From Typha latifolia (lineage: Eukaryota; Streptophyta; Magnoliopsida; Poales; Typhaceae): DNA of 64,000 nt. How positions within the stretch are numbered: the stretch's first letter is position 1; each line of letters opens with the position of its first letter. Below are positions 11,240 to 22,300 of the stretch, in pieces. The stretch lies in assembly GCA_019914945.1 (NCBI GenBank), contig CM034101.1, positions 3,235,188-3,299,187 of the forward strand, read 5' to 3'. A program made the position numbers and the translations under genes. The notes beneath the pieces are model-generated. The model searched no databases. It saw nothing but the letters and a program-made list of their open reading frames with translations, and was not told where the DNA came from.

Positions 11240-13302
11240 TTAGCTATCAGCAACAGACGACATGACTCCGATGCTGAAATCAAACATGATGCAGGTCAAT
11301 TGCTTTCCATCTTCTCCCAACATCTTCATGGTAATTGTGTATGAACCCTATAGCAGACAGAAAATTATCAAGAGAGAAGAATTTTTATCACTATATACCA
11401 ATGAAAATAACTTAATATTTTACTAGATTTTTGTTGAGACTGTTTAGTCTATAAAAAATGCCATGGAGACAGCTAAAATAGTGAAATTGTGCCTTCTAAG
11501 GTGGTCTAGAAACAAATTCTTGAAGGCACATTTAAATGAGCCTATTCTCTCTTTGGTTAAAGGCATTGATGTCAAAGTAAGCCCATTCCAGCCACTGGAA
11601 GGCAAAACATGTCTTACCCCACTGCACCCACCCAAGTGTAGCACATGGGAAAAACAAAGTGATCTGTTTACAGAGGTGAGCAGCAATACAGATGCAAGAT
11701 TTATCCGCTTCAAACAATAGAATAAGTTAGATGAATGAAGGACCCTTTTGACTAATAAAAGGCCTTCCATCTGTGATTATATAAAAACCAACACAACCAA
11801 TATTAGCTGGTTCATAAATATCTGTTATTGAGTGTAAAAACCCAACTCACATTTCTGAAGCAATTAAGCATAGAAGCTTAGCATATTCCTCTTATAATTT
11901 TAACTAAATCTCAAACTGAATTTTGACAGTTTATACAATCCAGTTCTCTTAAGTCCTAACATACTAATACAATTTAATGGGTGAAAAAAGAAAGTAAAGT
12001 GTCGAAATCTTACTGGAGGAGTTATTGACGGTAATGTTTGCCGATGGGCCAACACAAAATCACCAGTTAAGACAGGACAGGAAGTTTCCTCACAAATGTC
12101 ATGAGATTCCTCATGAACATGAAAAAAGAAATACTTGACATCAATCACAAGCTTCCCCTTGGAGATGCCATCCTCTATAAGAAACAATCATAAATTATCA
12201 ATTACACCAGAAAAGTAAACACTCAAAGTAATTACTCTATACAAACAGGAAATAGTCAATCACAAGCAAAAAGATGCACTTTGAGATACTCCTAGAATGA
12301 AGAATTGTATAGCAACACAAGGTGTGTCTACAAGTTACATGTACGTTTCATTGCATGGGTGCATGGAAACATCCTATGAAGCATTTAAATCTTTAGTACG
12401 CTAATCTTGTTACAATACAAAATATATACCAAATATAATACTGTGCATACTAATGGATTATATGCTGAACATAAGGCAATCCAGGATACACCTTGGATAT
12501 TCAGATGAAAGGGATATGATCATAAGGAGATATAAGAAGGTTTCTCAAATTAAAGAGCAACTTCAAATATCTACTTTGTGCTCGAAGTGAACTATTCTTG
12601 CTGCCTTTCAACGTTTATTTGGAATACATTTGATGGAATTAGAGGAGGCCAAAATTTGGAGCTTATGCCATTGTAATAACCATCACTATCTACTTGTACC
12701 GTTTAATCTTGTTTCTTCCTGCAACTATTTGACACATTTAGTCGATGAATAAACAAGCTATAACTATACATTCTAGAAAGAAAAGAAAAGAAAAGAAAAA
12801 GGAACACAATATACATACATGCACGTATACGTAAGATACATACAATTCGTTGGATCAATGTATCAATATCATGCCCTATACATATATATATATATATAAG
12901 CAAATCAAATAGATGCACTATGCAAGCAAACTCTTTTACCAGTGGATGCAGAGATAGTGAACGTTGCTGGCTCTCCACGAGCAACCGGATTGGGGGATAT
13001 CTCCACCCCGCTAACTTTAACCGGGTAATCCGCTCCCTTCTCTGAAAACAACGAATTATTCAACGCCATCAGAATAGGCAAATTACTGCGCAATCTAAAG
13101 TGCAAAGTTTCATCTTTTTCCAGTAATCATCATCATAATCTCGTACCAATCCATCCAAAAGAAAAAATTATAAAAGATAAAGGAATCAAACCGGGAAGAA
13201 CTTACTGCAGTATTCGACGGAGGTGGCGATCGCGGTCGAGAGGAAGAGAAGGGAAGAGGCGAAGAGAAGAATCGAGAAGGGGAAACGTATGCGAACTGCC
13301 AT
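11240..13302 (-). CDS. ML-domain (MD-2-related lipid-recognition) protein, PG/PI-transfer-protein-like
   Basis: Four exons on the minus strand, 13206-13302, 12940-13041, 12014-12174 and 11240-11347, join at GT-AG sites into a 155-residue protein. Residues 1 to about 27 are a hydrophobic signal peptide (ISILLFASSLLFLSTAIA-like core). The mature protein begins SVEYCKKGADYPVKVSGVEI and continues SPNPVARGEPATF, GKLVIDVKYFFFHVHEE, HDICEETSCPV, DFVLAHRQTLP and ends with GKQLTCIMFDFSI. This is the plant ML family, often named putative phosphatidylglycerol/phosphatidylinositol transfer protein: a small secreted or vacuolar beta-sandwich thought to bind single lipids. The paired cysteines of the fold are present. 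The reading phase closes exactly across all three introns. The lipid ligand cannot be told from sequence. Confidence 0.9.
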
Positions 13303-13888
13303 TTTCTTCCGCTCTTATCCTTTTCCTTTTCCTTTTCTCAGTTCTATAGGAGAAGAAAACAGCGAAGCGAGGAATTCTTCGGAGAGGGACGAGGCTTTGC
13401 GTGTCTATTAAGCAAATTGGGGTATGCGATTATCTACAAAAGATAAGTAGTTTGTTTAATAATAGTCAATTAACGTAACTAATGTAGGGGCCCGATTACG
13501 GAATAAGAGGATTTTTATCCAATTTTTTTGTTAGGTGTTTGCCAAGAAAAAAAGATTAACTAAGATTATAGGATAAGATAGTGTTTAATTGTCATAGTTG
13601 GAATAAAGGAGATAATTAATTAATTAAACTAATCTTATTGTCATTTTTCTAATTTAACATTGAAAGATTTCTTTTTATAAAAAAGACAGGAAATATAGTT
13701 AAAATTAAATAAAAATATAAAATTCATTTTAGAATTTTTGGCTAAAAATAATGTTATTTAATTAGGAATACAATTTTCGTAGTGACAATTAAAAAATAAA
13801 GTACATCCCAATGTCTAGATATCTACATAAACAGAGGAGAAATAAATAAATAAATAAATTGCAATACATTTTCTCAAAAGTCACCGCT
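13303..13888. other. Spacer between ML and early nodulin-like genes
   Basis: It contains the presumed ML promoter and 5' UTR (C/T-rich on minus near 13303-13345) and AT-rich DNA with a short AAAT run near 13843-13858, next to the 3' end of the early nodulin-like gene. No gene was seen. Confidence 0.5.
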
Positions 13889-14430
13889 CTATGCCATAAC
13901 AGGAGAAGGAGCAGGAGAGGAAGAAGAATTAGCCCGTGGCTGTGGATTCTGGACAGAAACAGATAGCTTCAATCCAAGAGAGCAATAGTTCCCAAAGCTA
14001 CATATAAAATAACACATCCCTTCTTCCTGTAGACCAACCAAAGCTGGCCCAACGACAAAAGTTCTGAACGGGTTCTCATTCTTGCAGTCCTCAAACTCTC
14101 TCCTAGAAACCTGCACCACATTGTAGAATCCCATCTCGAACCTGAAAACTATATAACCCAACAAGCAATTAGAGGCAAGTAGGACTCCACTGCTAATTAG
14201 ACCGAGTTGTAGACATTTCTACCAAGAGTGTCACCAACTAGGAATGATGTGTTTCTAGCCCAATTGGCGTAGAAATCGTTGGTTGGAGGAATCGACCACA
14301 ATGAGTCCCCCACTATGTGGTCATGGGAAAGTGTGGATCCAATGAAGAAGAAGAAGAAGAAGAGAGTGGCTAAGGCTGCAGCTTTGATGGTGTGAGTAGT
14401 AGTAGTAGTAGCCCACGTTGATCTCTGCAT
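13889..14430 (-). CDS. Early nodulin-like (phytocyanin-fold) protein lacking copper ligands
   Basis: Two exons, 14223-14430 and 13889-14148, flank a 74-base GT-AG intron and encode 155 residues. The intron sits after VGDTL, the usual phytocyanin position. Residues 1 to about 35 form a signal peptide containing runs of Thr and Phe encoded by simple repeats. The domain reads HIVGDSLWSIPP, FYANWARNTSFLVGDTLVFRF, FYNVVQVSRREFEDC and GMCYFICSFGNYCSLGLKLSV. Of the four blue-copper ligand positions, both His are Tyr (78 and 124) and the axial Met/Gln is Leu (129); only Cys119 remains. The disulfide pair Cys91/Cys125 is kept. This makes it an early nodulin-like protein rather than an electron carrier. 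The tail PRANSSSSPAPSPVMA is short and arabinogalactan-like, but no hydrophobic GPI-signal tail follows, unlike most ENODLs. The protein is likely extracellular. Confidence 0.87.
14345..14413. repeat. Trinucleotide repeats inside the signal-peptide coding sequence
   Basis: A (GAA)n run at about 14345-14362 and a (GTA)n run at about 14396-14412 on the plus strand encode the Phe-run and Thr-run of the early nodulin-like signal peptide on the minus strand. Length changes here would alter the signal peptide without a frameshift. Confidence 0.85.
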
Positions 14431-15100
14431 GATTTGCGCAGGTGGGAGATGGGTCCAGTTTCAGAGCAGAGTATCCGAGATGGGAGACAAAGTGCACAGA
14501 GTTTCCAGATTGGAAAGCCAGGTTTAACTTCTCTCTCTCTCTCATGGAGTGGGATGGAGGTTGGTAAGTGGAGAAAGGGGAGTGGGATTCGGTGCAGGAT
14601 TGAGCATAACCGTTTCAGGAGCGCAGATTATAATCACGTCTGAAATCTAAATATATGATTAGAGCTACGTAATTAGAATGGGTTTGATCATAATTGAACG
14701 CATGCAACGGTCCGTTATTTGTAAAACTGGACCACGACTCAGTACACGGCCCACCACGTGGCTTGCCATAATACGACAGCAGAGCATATCAAAAGCAAAA
14801 AATAAAATGAAAAAGAAATGTAAAAGAAACTAAAGACAAATAAAGGTCAAGATTCGCCGTAAACGAGCATAAGAAAAGAAAATTATAAAATAAAAACCTA
14901 TGTAAAAAAAAAGTTTTTTTTTTTTTTAATTTGTTTATTTACAATCGTGGAGAGAAGGACGAGGGGAACGTGGGGGTAAAGTTTGGTAAGTTTGGTAAAA
15001 GATTCTGCGGATTACGGAGAAGAATAGAAGCTTTTTAATCTCGGAGTCCAAATGGTAAACTTCTCCACGTTTTCCGAGATCTCGGTTTCTATTTCGAGTG
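14431..15100. promoter_or_regulatory. Shared divergent promoter region with a perfect G-box
   Basis: About 670 bases separate the start codons of the early nodulin-like gene (-) and the pseudokinase gene (+), so the two genes share an upstream region. A palindromic G-box/ABRE-type core, CCACGTGG, lies at 14754-14761, roughly mid-way. A CT/GA-rich stretch near 14528-14545 may belong to the early nodulin-like 5' UTR, and a T-run lies at about 14915-14928. Whether either gene uses the G-box is inference. Confidence 0.5.
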
Positions 15101-16833
15101 ATGAAGAAGGAGGGCCTCCTCCGCCGTCTCAGGGCATTACGCCCTTCGAGATCCTCCGGTACTTGCTGTCTCTTTACTTCTCTTGTTAGATTGCCCAAAT
15201 TAAAGTTGCCACTTTTGCTATGTTTGTTAAGATCTGCAGAATTAAGGGCGAAAGTGAGTTTATCCATCTCATTTGGGTGTTCCTTTGATGAGGAATTGTT
15301 TGTGGATATGCTTAAATTTGTTTAGGATATTTATATGTTGGGAGATACAAAGGAAAAAAATCGATTCCTTTTAGGTGTTCTTAGACTAAAATGCTGAATT
15401 TTTGCTGTTCCACTCTATTTGTGCACCTTAGGTCCATTGGCATTTGTCAAAAAATTCACTTCTAAGGAGATCGAAAGAGCAACTGATGAATTCAGCACAA
15501 TTCTTGAAAGTGGTCCTCAGGGAATGGTATATAGAGCTCGATTTGCTGATGGAATTGTTGCGACAATCAAGCAAGTAAGATCTCTGGATCGTGGAAAAGA
15601 TACCTTCTACAGGGAGGTGCAACGGCTTGGGCGCTTGCACCACCGCCATCTCGTCAGACTTCAAGGGTTTTCTGAAGGAGAGGAAAGGTCTGTAGCCCTG
15701 TCAGTGTAGCTGAATTGTATTTTGCATCCACCTGTTCTCTCATGGACAATGGAGGGATCATGCTTGGTATGGTATTATTTGTAAATTTTCTGAAATTTCT
15801 TTCTTTTTTATGCTATAACTTTCAGGTTTCTTGTTTTTGACCACATGGAAAATGGAAGCTTGAAAGAGTGTCTTCATGGTACGCTCTATTTGTGATCTTA
15901 ACTTTGAAGGATTTGTTAGGTAGCTTTGATAAGTTAGCTTTATTAGCATCACTCTTTTCTTTCAGATCCATTGAGAACTCCGTTGAATTGGAGTACCAGA
16001 TTACAGATTGCTATCGGTGTGGCAGCTGCCCTGGTAAGTGGTTTGGTTGAGAAAAATGAACCCTCTTTGTGACTGTATGTGTAAAGTAAGCGGAGATACC
16101 ACAAAAAGTTTACCGAATTTACTTCACTTTAGGAAGTTATGTATGATGGTGTGTGATTCTTGATGCAGGAATATCTTTATTATTTCTGTGACCCTCCTGT
16201 ATACCATGTTTCGATCAACTCTAATAATGTAATGTTGGATTCAAACTACGTTGCCAAGGTGATGATCCTCTTAGTAATTAAAAAAGTTTCATGTTGATAG
16301 TACTTCTATAAAATTCACACAAATATTTGAAACCATCAAGAGATCATTTAACAGTTTGTTCTGTTGTATCAGCTATCTGATGTTGGTCTTGCGGACTGTA
16401 ATTTTAACTGCACTAGTGAATCCAACAGTTCATCCTCTGGAGGTTAGAACTTTCTATATGAATACTTGATTGTGTTTGCATATCTGTATCTATAATATCA
16501 ACCGGTACTCAAGAATTACCTCTTGCTTCAGACCACATTGATCAAAGAAGCAGGGATTTGGTGTTTCAGTTTGGTGTATTGCTCCTGGAGCTCATAACTG
16601 GTCAATCATTGGATGGTGAAGTCGAACTGGTTCAATGGGTTCAGGAATCTGGGTTTGTTTATTCGATGCACAAGATGGTGGATGCTGATCTTGGAGATAG
16701 TTATGATTCCAAAGAACTTAAATGTCTTCTATTCATAGCAAGATTGTGTACAAGAACAGGAAGTGAATCATTAATATCTATTCGGCAGATACTAAGGTAT
16801 CTGCAGGGAAGGGTAGAACATTCAATTTCATAA
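15101..16833 (+). CDS. Receptor-like-kinase-derived pseudokinase (At1g49730-type kinase domain)
   Basis: Seven exons (15101-15158, 15432-15687, 15826-15878, 15966-16033, 16169-16258, 16373-16442, 16532-16833) join in phase into 298 residues. The protein is nearly all kinase domain: FTSKEIERATDEFSTILESG, Lys66 in VATIKQ, LHHRHLVRLQGF, FLVFDHMENGSLKECLHD, LNWSTRLQIAIGVAAALEYL, and FGVLLLELITGQ. Closest remembered relatives are the At1g49730-type receptor-like kinases (YLHFYCDPP..HRDIKSSNILLD). Here the catalytic loop is HVSINSNN at 158-165, so the catalytic Asp is Ser160 and Lys is Asn162; DFG is DVG (178-180); the glycine loop is SGPQGMV. The activation segment, APE motif and P+1 loop are replaced by a Ser/Asn-rich linker. 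Signal peptide, ectodomain and transmembrane segment are absent, so it is probably cytosolic. The ATG at 15052 gives the wrong phase for exon 2, which fixes the start at 15101. It could be a decaying gene, but the frame is clean. Confidence 0.8.
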
Positions 16834-18666
16834 ATTAGTCTTTGTTAGGTAAGGAGAATTTGATTTGAAGGCACACATATAAGCATGTGAATATAATAAT
16901 GATGAAGCTGGTTAAGGCTCTGTGCTATGGTTCTCTTGTATATCACCTTGTGTAGTGGCTCCCTTTTCATTCTTTTTCTTAGTACTTGCTCACTTGTGTA
17001 GGTAAATGTGATGTGGCATCTGCTTCAATTAGAATTCTGTACCACTGAAAGGGGAGACAAGAAGCATTCAATGGCACATGCGTGCGACATCAAAGAGACT
17101 AACTATTCTATTCCTTCTTTTTATTCCCTTGAAAACCTTATGTGCGGATGACCCATACTTTTAAGTTATTATCACACTACCTCTTATCCATGCTGATGGC
17201 ACCTAATCTGTAGATAACTAACTTGCCAGGTTCTGTTGATTTGGCATCTCTTGCCCATTTGCACGATCCTTGGATACTAAGAATAGCTCCGTAGCTCTAT
17301 TCTTATTATTCTCTAGCATACTTGTAACTGTTACCTCAAACCAACAAAGTTATGCAGGAATGCAAGTTTGGGAGGATTAAATAACTACCAAAGGTTAGAA
17401 TATTAATTTTCTGTAAGATGAAGGGTTCAAATAAGCCACTCAAAAGTTTCTCCTGTGCATATATGTCATGTTCTTGGAATATTTTACATCCGTATTGTAA
17501 TTCACATGTATGGTGGATGGCATTCAGGTTTATTTTTCAAGAATACTTTCCAGAGTAACCAGAGTTATCTCTTTTGCTTTGGACGTCATGGCCTCATTGG
17601 AGTAGGAATCGGTTAACGGGTGGGACAGGATGCTGAAGGAAGGGAAGATGAATGATTTGGAAGCAAAAGGGAGCACAGGATGGAAGGATATCAGCTGATT
17701 GAAATATGAAGAAGAAGAAGAAGAAGAGGATGAATTATGGTAGATGAATGTGATGGTTGAAGATATCGTCTTTTTGCAGCCACCTATGTAAACTGAAAAT
17801 AGAAAGAGCAACTTAATTCATGATGTCTGCATTAGATATATGTTTTTCCCCCTTATCTAGCTGGAACATGTCATGTCCATCTGTCTGAAAGTTGCCTCTT
17901 AAATGTTTCATGTCATCTCTGGTCCCCGTATAAAGAACTGAAATATTCTCTTTTAATGGTTTCAACAGGCTATATTTCTTGTTTCATCCTTTTCTATAGT
18001 TATTATAGCTGATTTATATCTGATTTCAAATTTCATAAAGAAGTTAGGTTTAAGCTGATCATTATTTCCACATCTCAGCTTCATTTTTCTTTACCTGTTT
18101 ATTGTTGAAGTAAATTTTTTACTTACTGTTTCATTATTGTTTGATCACTGCAGTAGTACAGTATGAGTACATAGCTAGAAACATAGGAGTGCCAGTATTC
18201 TATCCTTTTTAGTTGCTTCAGTACTATCTTTCATCTAACAATATATCAGAACAGGGCAATTGGAGATAATACATGCCAATGTATTCCCTTGTGTTTCATC
18301 TTTTTTGATAACCCTGTGGCCAATGATAAATATGTATATGATTCATGGTGCAGTTTTGTATTCGATGATCTCCTCTCAATTTGATTTTCAATTAAGGGAA
18401 GATAATTTTCATAAGCCTAAATATAATGACGCCAGATTGAATTTTTGGAAGAAATGTGCAGACTTTGATGGACAAAAGATGATGTCTTACTTTATTTTTC
18501 TTGCTCCCTGGAACTAATGTATTCACATGATCAACTTTAATTAGCATCACCCAAGAACAGAGAATTCTGAATCTAACCATGCAGTCGTTACAGTGAAGAA
18601 TCTTTCTACAGATCAATATGGTGAAATAATGAAAGGAATCAAGCAATCAAGAGAACCACTCCTCAA
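16834..18666. other. Convergent intergenic region
   Basis: This lies between the 3' ends of the pseudokinase (+) and ATL (-) genes and presumably holds both 3' UTRs. A (GAA)n run lies at about 17706-17724. A 93-codon minus-strand frame over 17530-17811 is driven by that repeat (a Ser run) and shows no family resemblance. Nothing else was recognised. Confidence 0.45.
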
Positions 18667-19194
18667 TCACGACTGCCTTGCTAGCGGCACGACCTCCGCG
18701 AGCGGCGTCGGAAGCGGGCTGGCCAGCGGCGACGTGCGGCAGACCGGGCACGACGGGTGCAGCCGCAGCCATGGGTCGACGCACTTAAGATGGAACAGGT
18801 GGCCGCATTCTGGCAATTCCCGGAGCACGTCGGAGTTCTTATAATCCGCCAGGCATATGGAGCAGCAAGCTGAAGTAGTCCTCCCCTTCTCCCGGAGCTT
18901 AGCTTGTGAATACAAAACCTTCGGATAACTCATCAGTGTGGCCTCGTCGATCCCGAGTTCTACATCAGCGTCCGCCACCGCCAATTCTGCGATCGTCTGC
19001 CTACCGCCAATTCGACGCGTTGCTGGCTGTGCCTGCGTGTTTGTCCTGGTGCAGAAGTAGGAGGCCAAGGTGATGGTGATGATGAGGAGGAGAATGCCAA
19101 CAGAGACACCGACGCCATAGCCAAAACTGCCGATTCTGTCGGTGGTGAAGATGCTACCGCTGTCGGGGCCGATGACCGAGGTGTTTGAGCTCAT
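18667..19194 (-). CDS. ATL-family RING-H2 E3 ubiquitin ligase
   Basis: This intronless gene encodes 175 residues, a typical small ATL. A single transmembrane helix lies at about 24-47 (GYGVGVSVGILLLIITITLA). It is followed by a basic stretch, the ATL-type GLD region (ELGIDEATLMSYPKVLYSQA, 79-98) and a canonical RING-H2 at 111-152: C111-x2-C114-x15-C130-x1-H132-x2-H135-x2-C138-x10-C149-x2-C152, with the conserved DPWL preceding the last Cys pair. ATL proteins are membrane-anchored E3 ligases that pass ubiquitin from an E2 to a substrate, often in defence or stress responses; no substrate can be inferred. The GLD spelling and YPK resemble the ATL70-73 group. The gene is GC-rich compared with its flanks. 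An upstream ORF overlaps its start (see 19191-19379). Confidence 0.93.
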   Translation of the reverse strand: MSSNTSVIGPDSGSIFTTDRIGSFGYGVGVSVGILLLIITITLASYFCTRTNTQAQPATRRIGGRQTIAELAVADADVELGIDEATLMSYPKVLYSQAKLREKGRTTSACCSICLADYKNSDVLRELPECGHLFHLKCVDPWLRLHPSCPVCRTSPLASPLPTPLAEVVPLARQS

Positions 19195-19379
19195 CGGGGA
19201 TGCTTGTTGAGTGGTGGGGAAGGAGTTAGATGATTGAGAAGTTGAAAGGAGGAAGGTGTTTGATCATGTGGAGCTGGCTGTTGCTTGGTAGGTGATGCAT
19301 TGTCTTGGCTTGTTGTTTTGTTTTGAAGGGAGTCGGTATCTGGTAGGGGAGTTTGTATTTGGGATGTCAACGGTAACAT
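19191..19379 (-). promoter_or_regulatory. Candidate upstream ORF overlapping the ATL start
   Basis: An ATG-initiated frame of 62 codons runs directly into the ATL start; its TGA overlaps the ATL ATG as ATGA. The predicted peptide is rich in Pro, Gln, Thr and Ser and resembles no family I know. If the transcript begins upstream of 19379, this would act as a uORF reducing ATL translation or requiring reinitiation. The transcript start is unknown, so it may simply be untranscribed promoter. Confidence 0.4.
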
Positions 19380-22300
19380 GCTGTGGAGCGAAGTAAGAGG
19401 AAGGAAAGGATTAGAAATTAGAGACGAACTTCTGAGAGGGTTATTCTATAAAGATTAAAGCAAGTTTTTCCAGGGTCAATCTTACTCCCTTATCTATGCA
19501 TTTCTAGATATTTTCTAGAATTATGTAGTAGTAGTAGTAGTAATTTTTTTTTTAATGTCAACTGTCATGATCTATCTTCATTCATGCATTTGAAGCCAAG
19601 AGTTGGATTTCTTTTCTTTGTGGATAGATGTTGCTTTCGCTATCCTTTTGCTCTTTGATCTCTATAATCTCTTCACTCTGGCGTGCACCTCACGTTCCAC
19701 TCGGGGAGATCTAGTCAATCATCTTATTTATTGTCTTGAGTAAAGCCTAATTCATATGTTGCGAGATTTTCTTGAGTCAATTTGTTCTGGTTGAGAGTAA
19801 TATTTCTTAATATTTTTTTTTGTATATGTGGAATAATATGTTGGAGAAGATGGAGGAGAATAATTGAAGAAAGAGTCAGAGAATTAATTCATTTTTGGCT
19901 TACTAAACTGACAATTGTTAGGATTCAAACTCACAAACATCTATACAACGTTAGCACCTTTTAACTATCCATCTGAACACTTAGCTCATCAATAATAATC
20001 TAACTATTGTTTTTCTGTCTACTACTAGTGAGGTTTATCTTCAATTTGTCTCTAATTAACCTCATACTACTGCAGCTGTTTTGGATTATGAGGACAATGA
20101 TTGAAATATTTGTTTGGGAAATGAGTGATCTTTGACTTGGGATTTTGTTTCTTTTTAGTAGCAACTTGCAAGCATATAAGAGTAAATAGCTTTTCAAGTT
20201 GACTGGAGGACAGAAGAAATGTTTGCCAAAGGATATAATTTGCTGGAATGATGGTTTCTTTGAATGGATTCTTTTATAATGAACAAATCACAGCTGTACT
20301 ATGAGAAAGAGAGCCAGTGAAATTTATCTGTCAGCATCTTGTGCTTAAAGTCCACTACTTCTATGTTCAATTTCGCCTAGATTTAGGAGATTTATCTACA
20401 GATAGTGTTGAATAATCAATCATTTATTCTCCCTAAAATTATGTTTATCTTATATGTTGTTATGTTAATTTAGACATTGCACAAATTTGGGATCAAATTT
20501 GATATAATAAAAAACTTACCAAGTATTTGGTTAGAACAATATAGTGGGTTCACTAACTATTAGTTCTTGGGCCTTGGAAGCCCATGATTAGAGGAGGGCC
20601 TTTTTGTCCTTCATGAAATCTGAGGAAAATTTATCAAAATTTTTTAATCTTTGTTATTATTCACATCCTACTGTATGTATATGTAATTTTTAATTTTTAA
20701 TGCCTAAAGCATAAACCTAATGGAATAGAGAATATTTGGTTAATTTTAAAAATAAAAATATATACCTAAAATACCCCTCACTTTATCTTAAAATCAGTTT
20801 CCTATTTTTACCTTTTAACTTTATAAAACTTACTCAAAGATATTAAATTCATTATATATATATATATATATATATATAGTTAATTTAATTCATCCATCAG
20901 ATAACTCTCCGCTAAGAAAATTAAGGTCAAAATATTTTTGAGGCATTAAAATTACAATTTCTCTCCCCATCTTATAATTATCACTACTAGTATTAAAATA
21001 ATTTTAATGTACATCGTATATATTTTAAAATAATTTTAAAAAACCCAATAATATAAATTAAAAAATAACTGTAATTAAATTGCAAAAGTCCTGGCAGACT
21101 TTAGATACTAGCAATGCCAGATAACACTAGAAAGGGGCCACTTAAATAATTCAACCCCCCCCCTTTCAAAAAGCGAAACTTACAATAATTTCCCTTTGAG
21201 GGCAATAAAAGGCAGCAAAACTATTAATATGCTACAGTGGGCCAAAAAGAGCTGCAGATGTGGGGGTAAATGCTACATACTTTGGTTGCACTGCACCTCT
21301 TCTCAGAGTCACAGTTGTTTATAGGAAGCACTCTGCCACTCACCATGTGGACCTTCCTCTTTTTCCTCCTCTCCTCCGTTTCTTTATTTTCAATGCCCCA
21401 AACCTATTCAAATTTAAAAAAAAATATTTTAAACGAAAAGATTATATTAAGATGTTAACTAGGTATAAAATCTCTTGAGCAATCGGAGACCAAAATTTAA
21501 ACAAGTTCAGAAGGAAATCCTCCATCCTAAATACATTCGAAGTCGAGGCTTCTCCTCTTTGTTGCAAGCCAATCAACACTTAAATTAGCTTAATGAGATA
21601 TATGAGTAATTTTATAATTGTTAAAATTGCTAATTAAAATTTTAATATCATCAATTATAGAAGCAATAGATCAAAACGACCGATGCCCATCTTTTAAAAT
21701 GTAGACTAAGATGGTTGAGTCAGACTCGACCCATGCATTAGTATAACCTATTCTGATCGAGCAGAGCAAAGCTTCTTTTAGCACCATGGTTTCAAGGATG
21801 AGTGCCTAATTTCTTCTACAACTTGTAAGTATTCAAATTTAATTTTACTAATGTGCTGCCCAAACAGCTATCTCTAAATCACCAAAATAATAGGTTATTG
21901 ATATAGAGTGGAGGAACAATTTGACTTTGAGCAGTTGAAGTTTCCAAAGAGTAGAAAAAAAATTAATTTTGGCAGGGAGGATAGTTAGTTTCAGAAGATT
22001 ATCAATTAATTTATTTTTATAACCAAATATTTAGAAGAAAATGAAGAAGTTCTTAAAAATAAGTGAAATTTTTTTTCTCACAACATTCTGGCAACTAAAC
22101 ACTCCTGATCAAAGTTAAATAGTTAATGGTAATGATTGCCCAACCCAAAGGGTGATGATCCAAAGATTTCAACTATGTTGGGGTAGTTATTTAACAAACA
22201 AAGTTCAAGTCCCCAAATTATGCGGCTCCCCGGGTCATGTGCCGCTCCCGTGACACTCCCTCCGTCCCTCCCTCCCAACTAACCTCTATCTCACCCCCAA

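Noticed and set aside
15052..15158. Alternative start for the pseudokinase at 15052
   Set aside because: It ends at the donor in phase 2 and would put a stop in exon 2; only the ATG at 15101 gives the phase needed.
17530..17811. 93-codon minus-strand frame with a Ser run
   Set aside because: The Ser run comes from a GAA repeat; no signal or family match is convincing.
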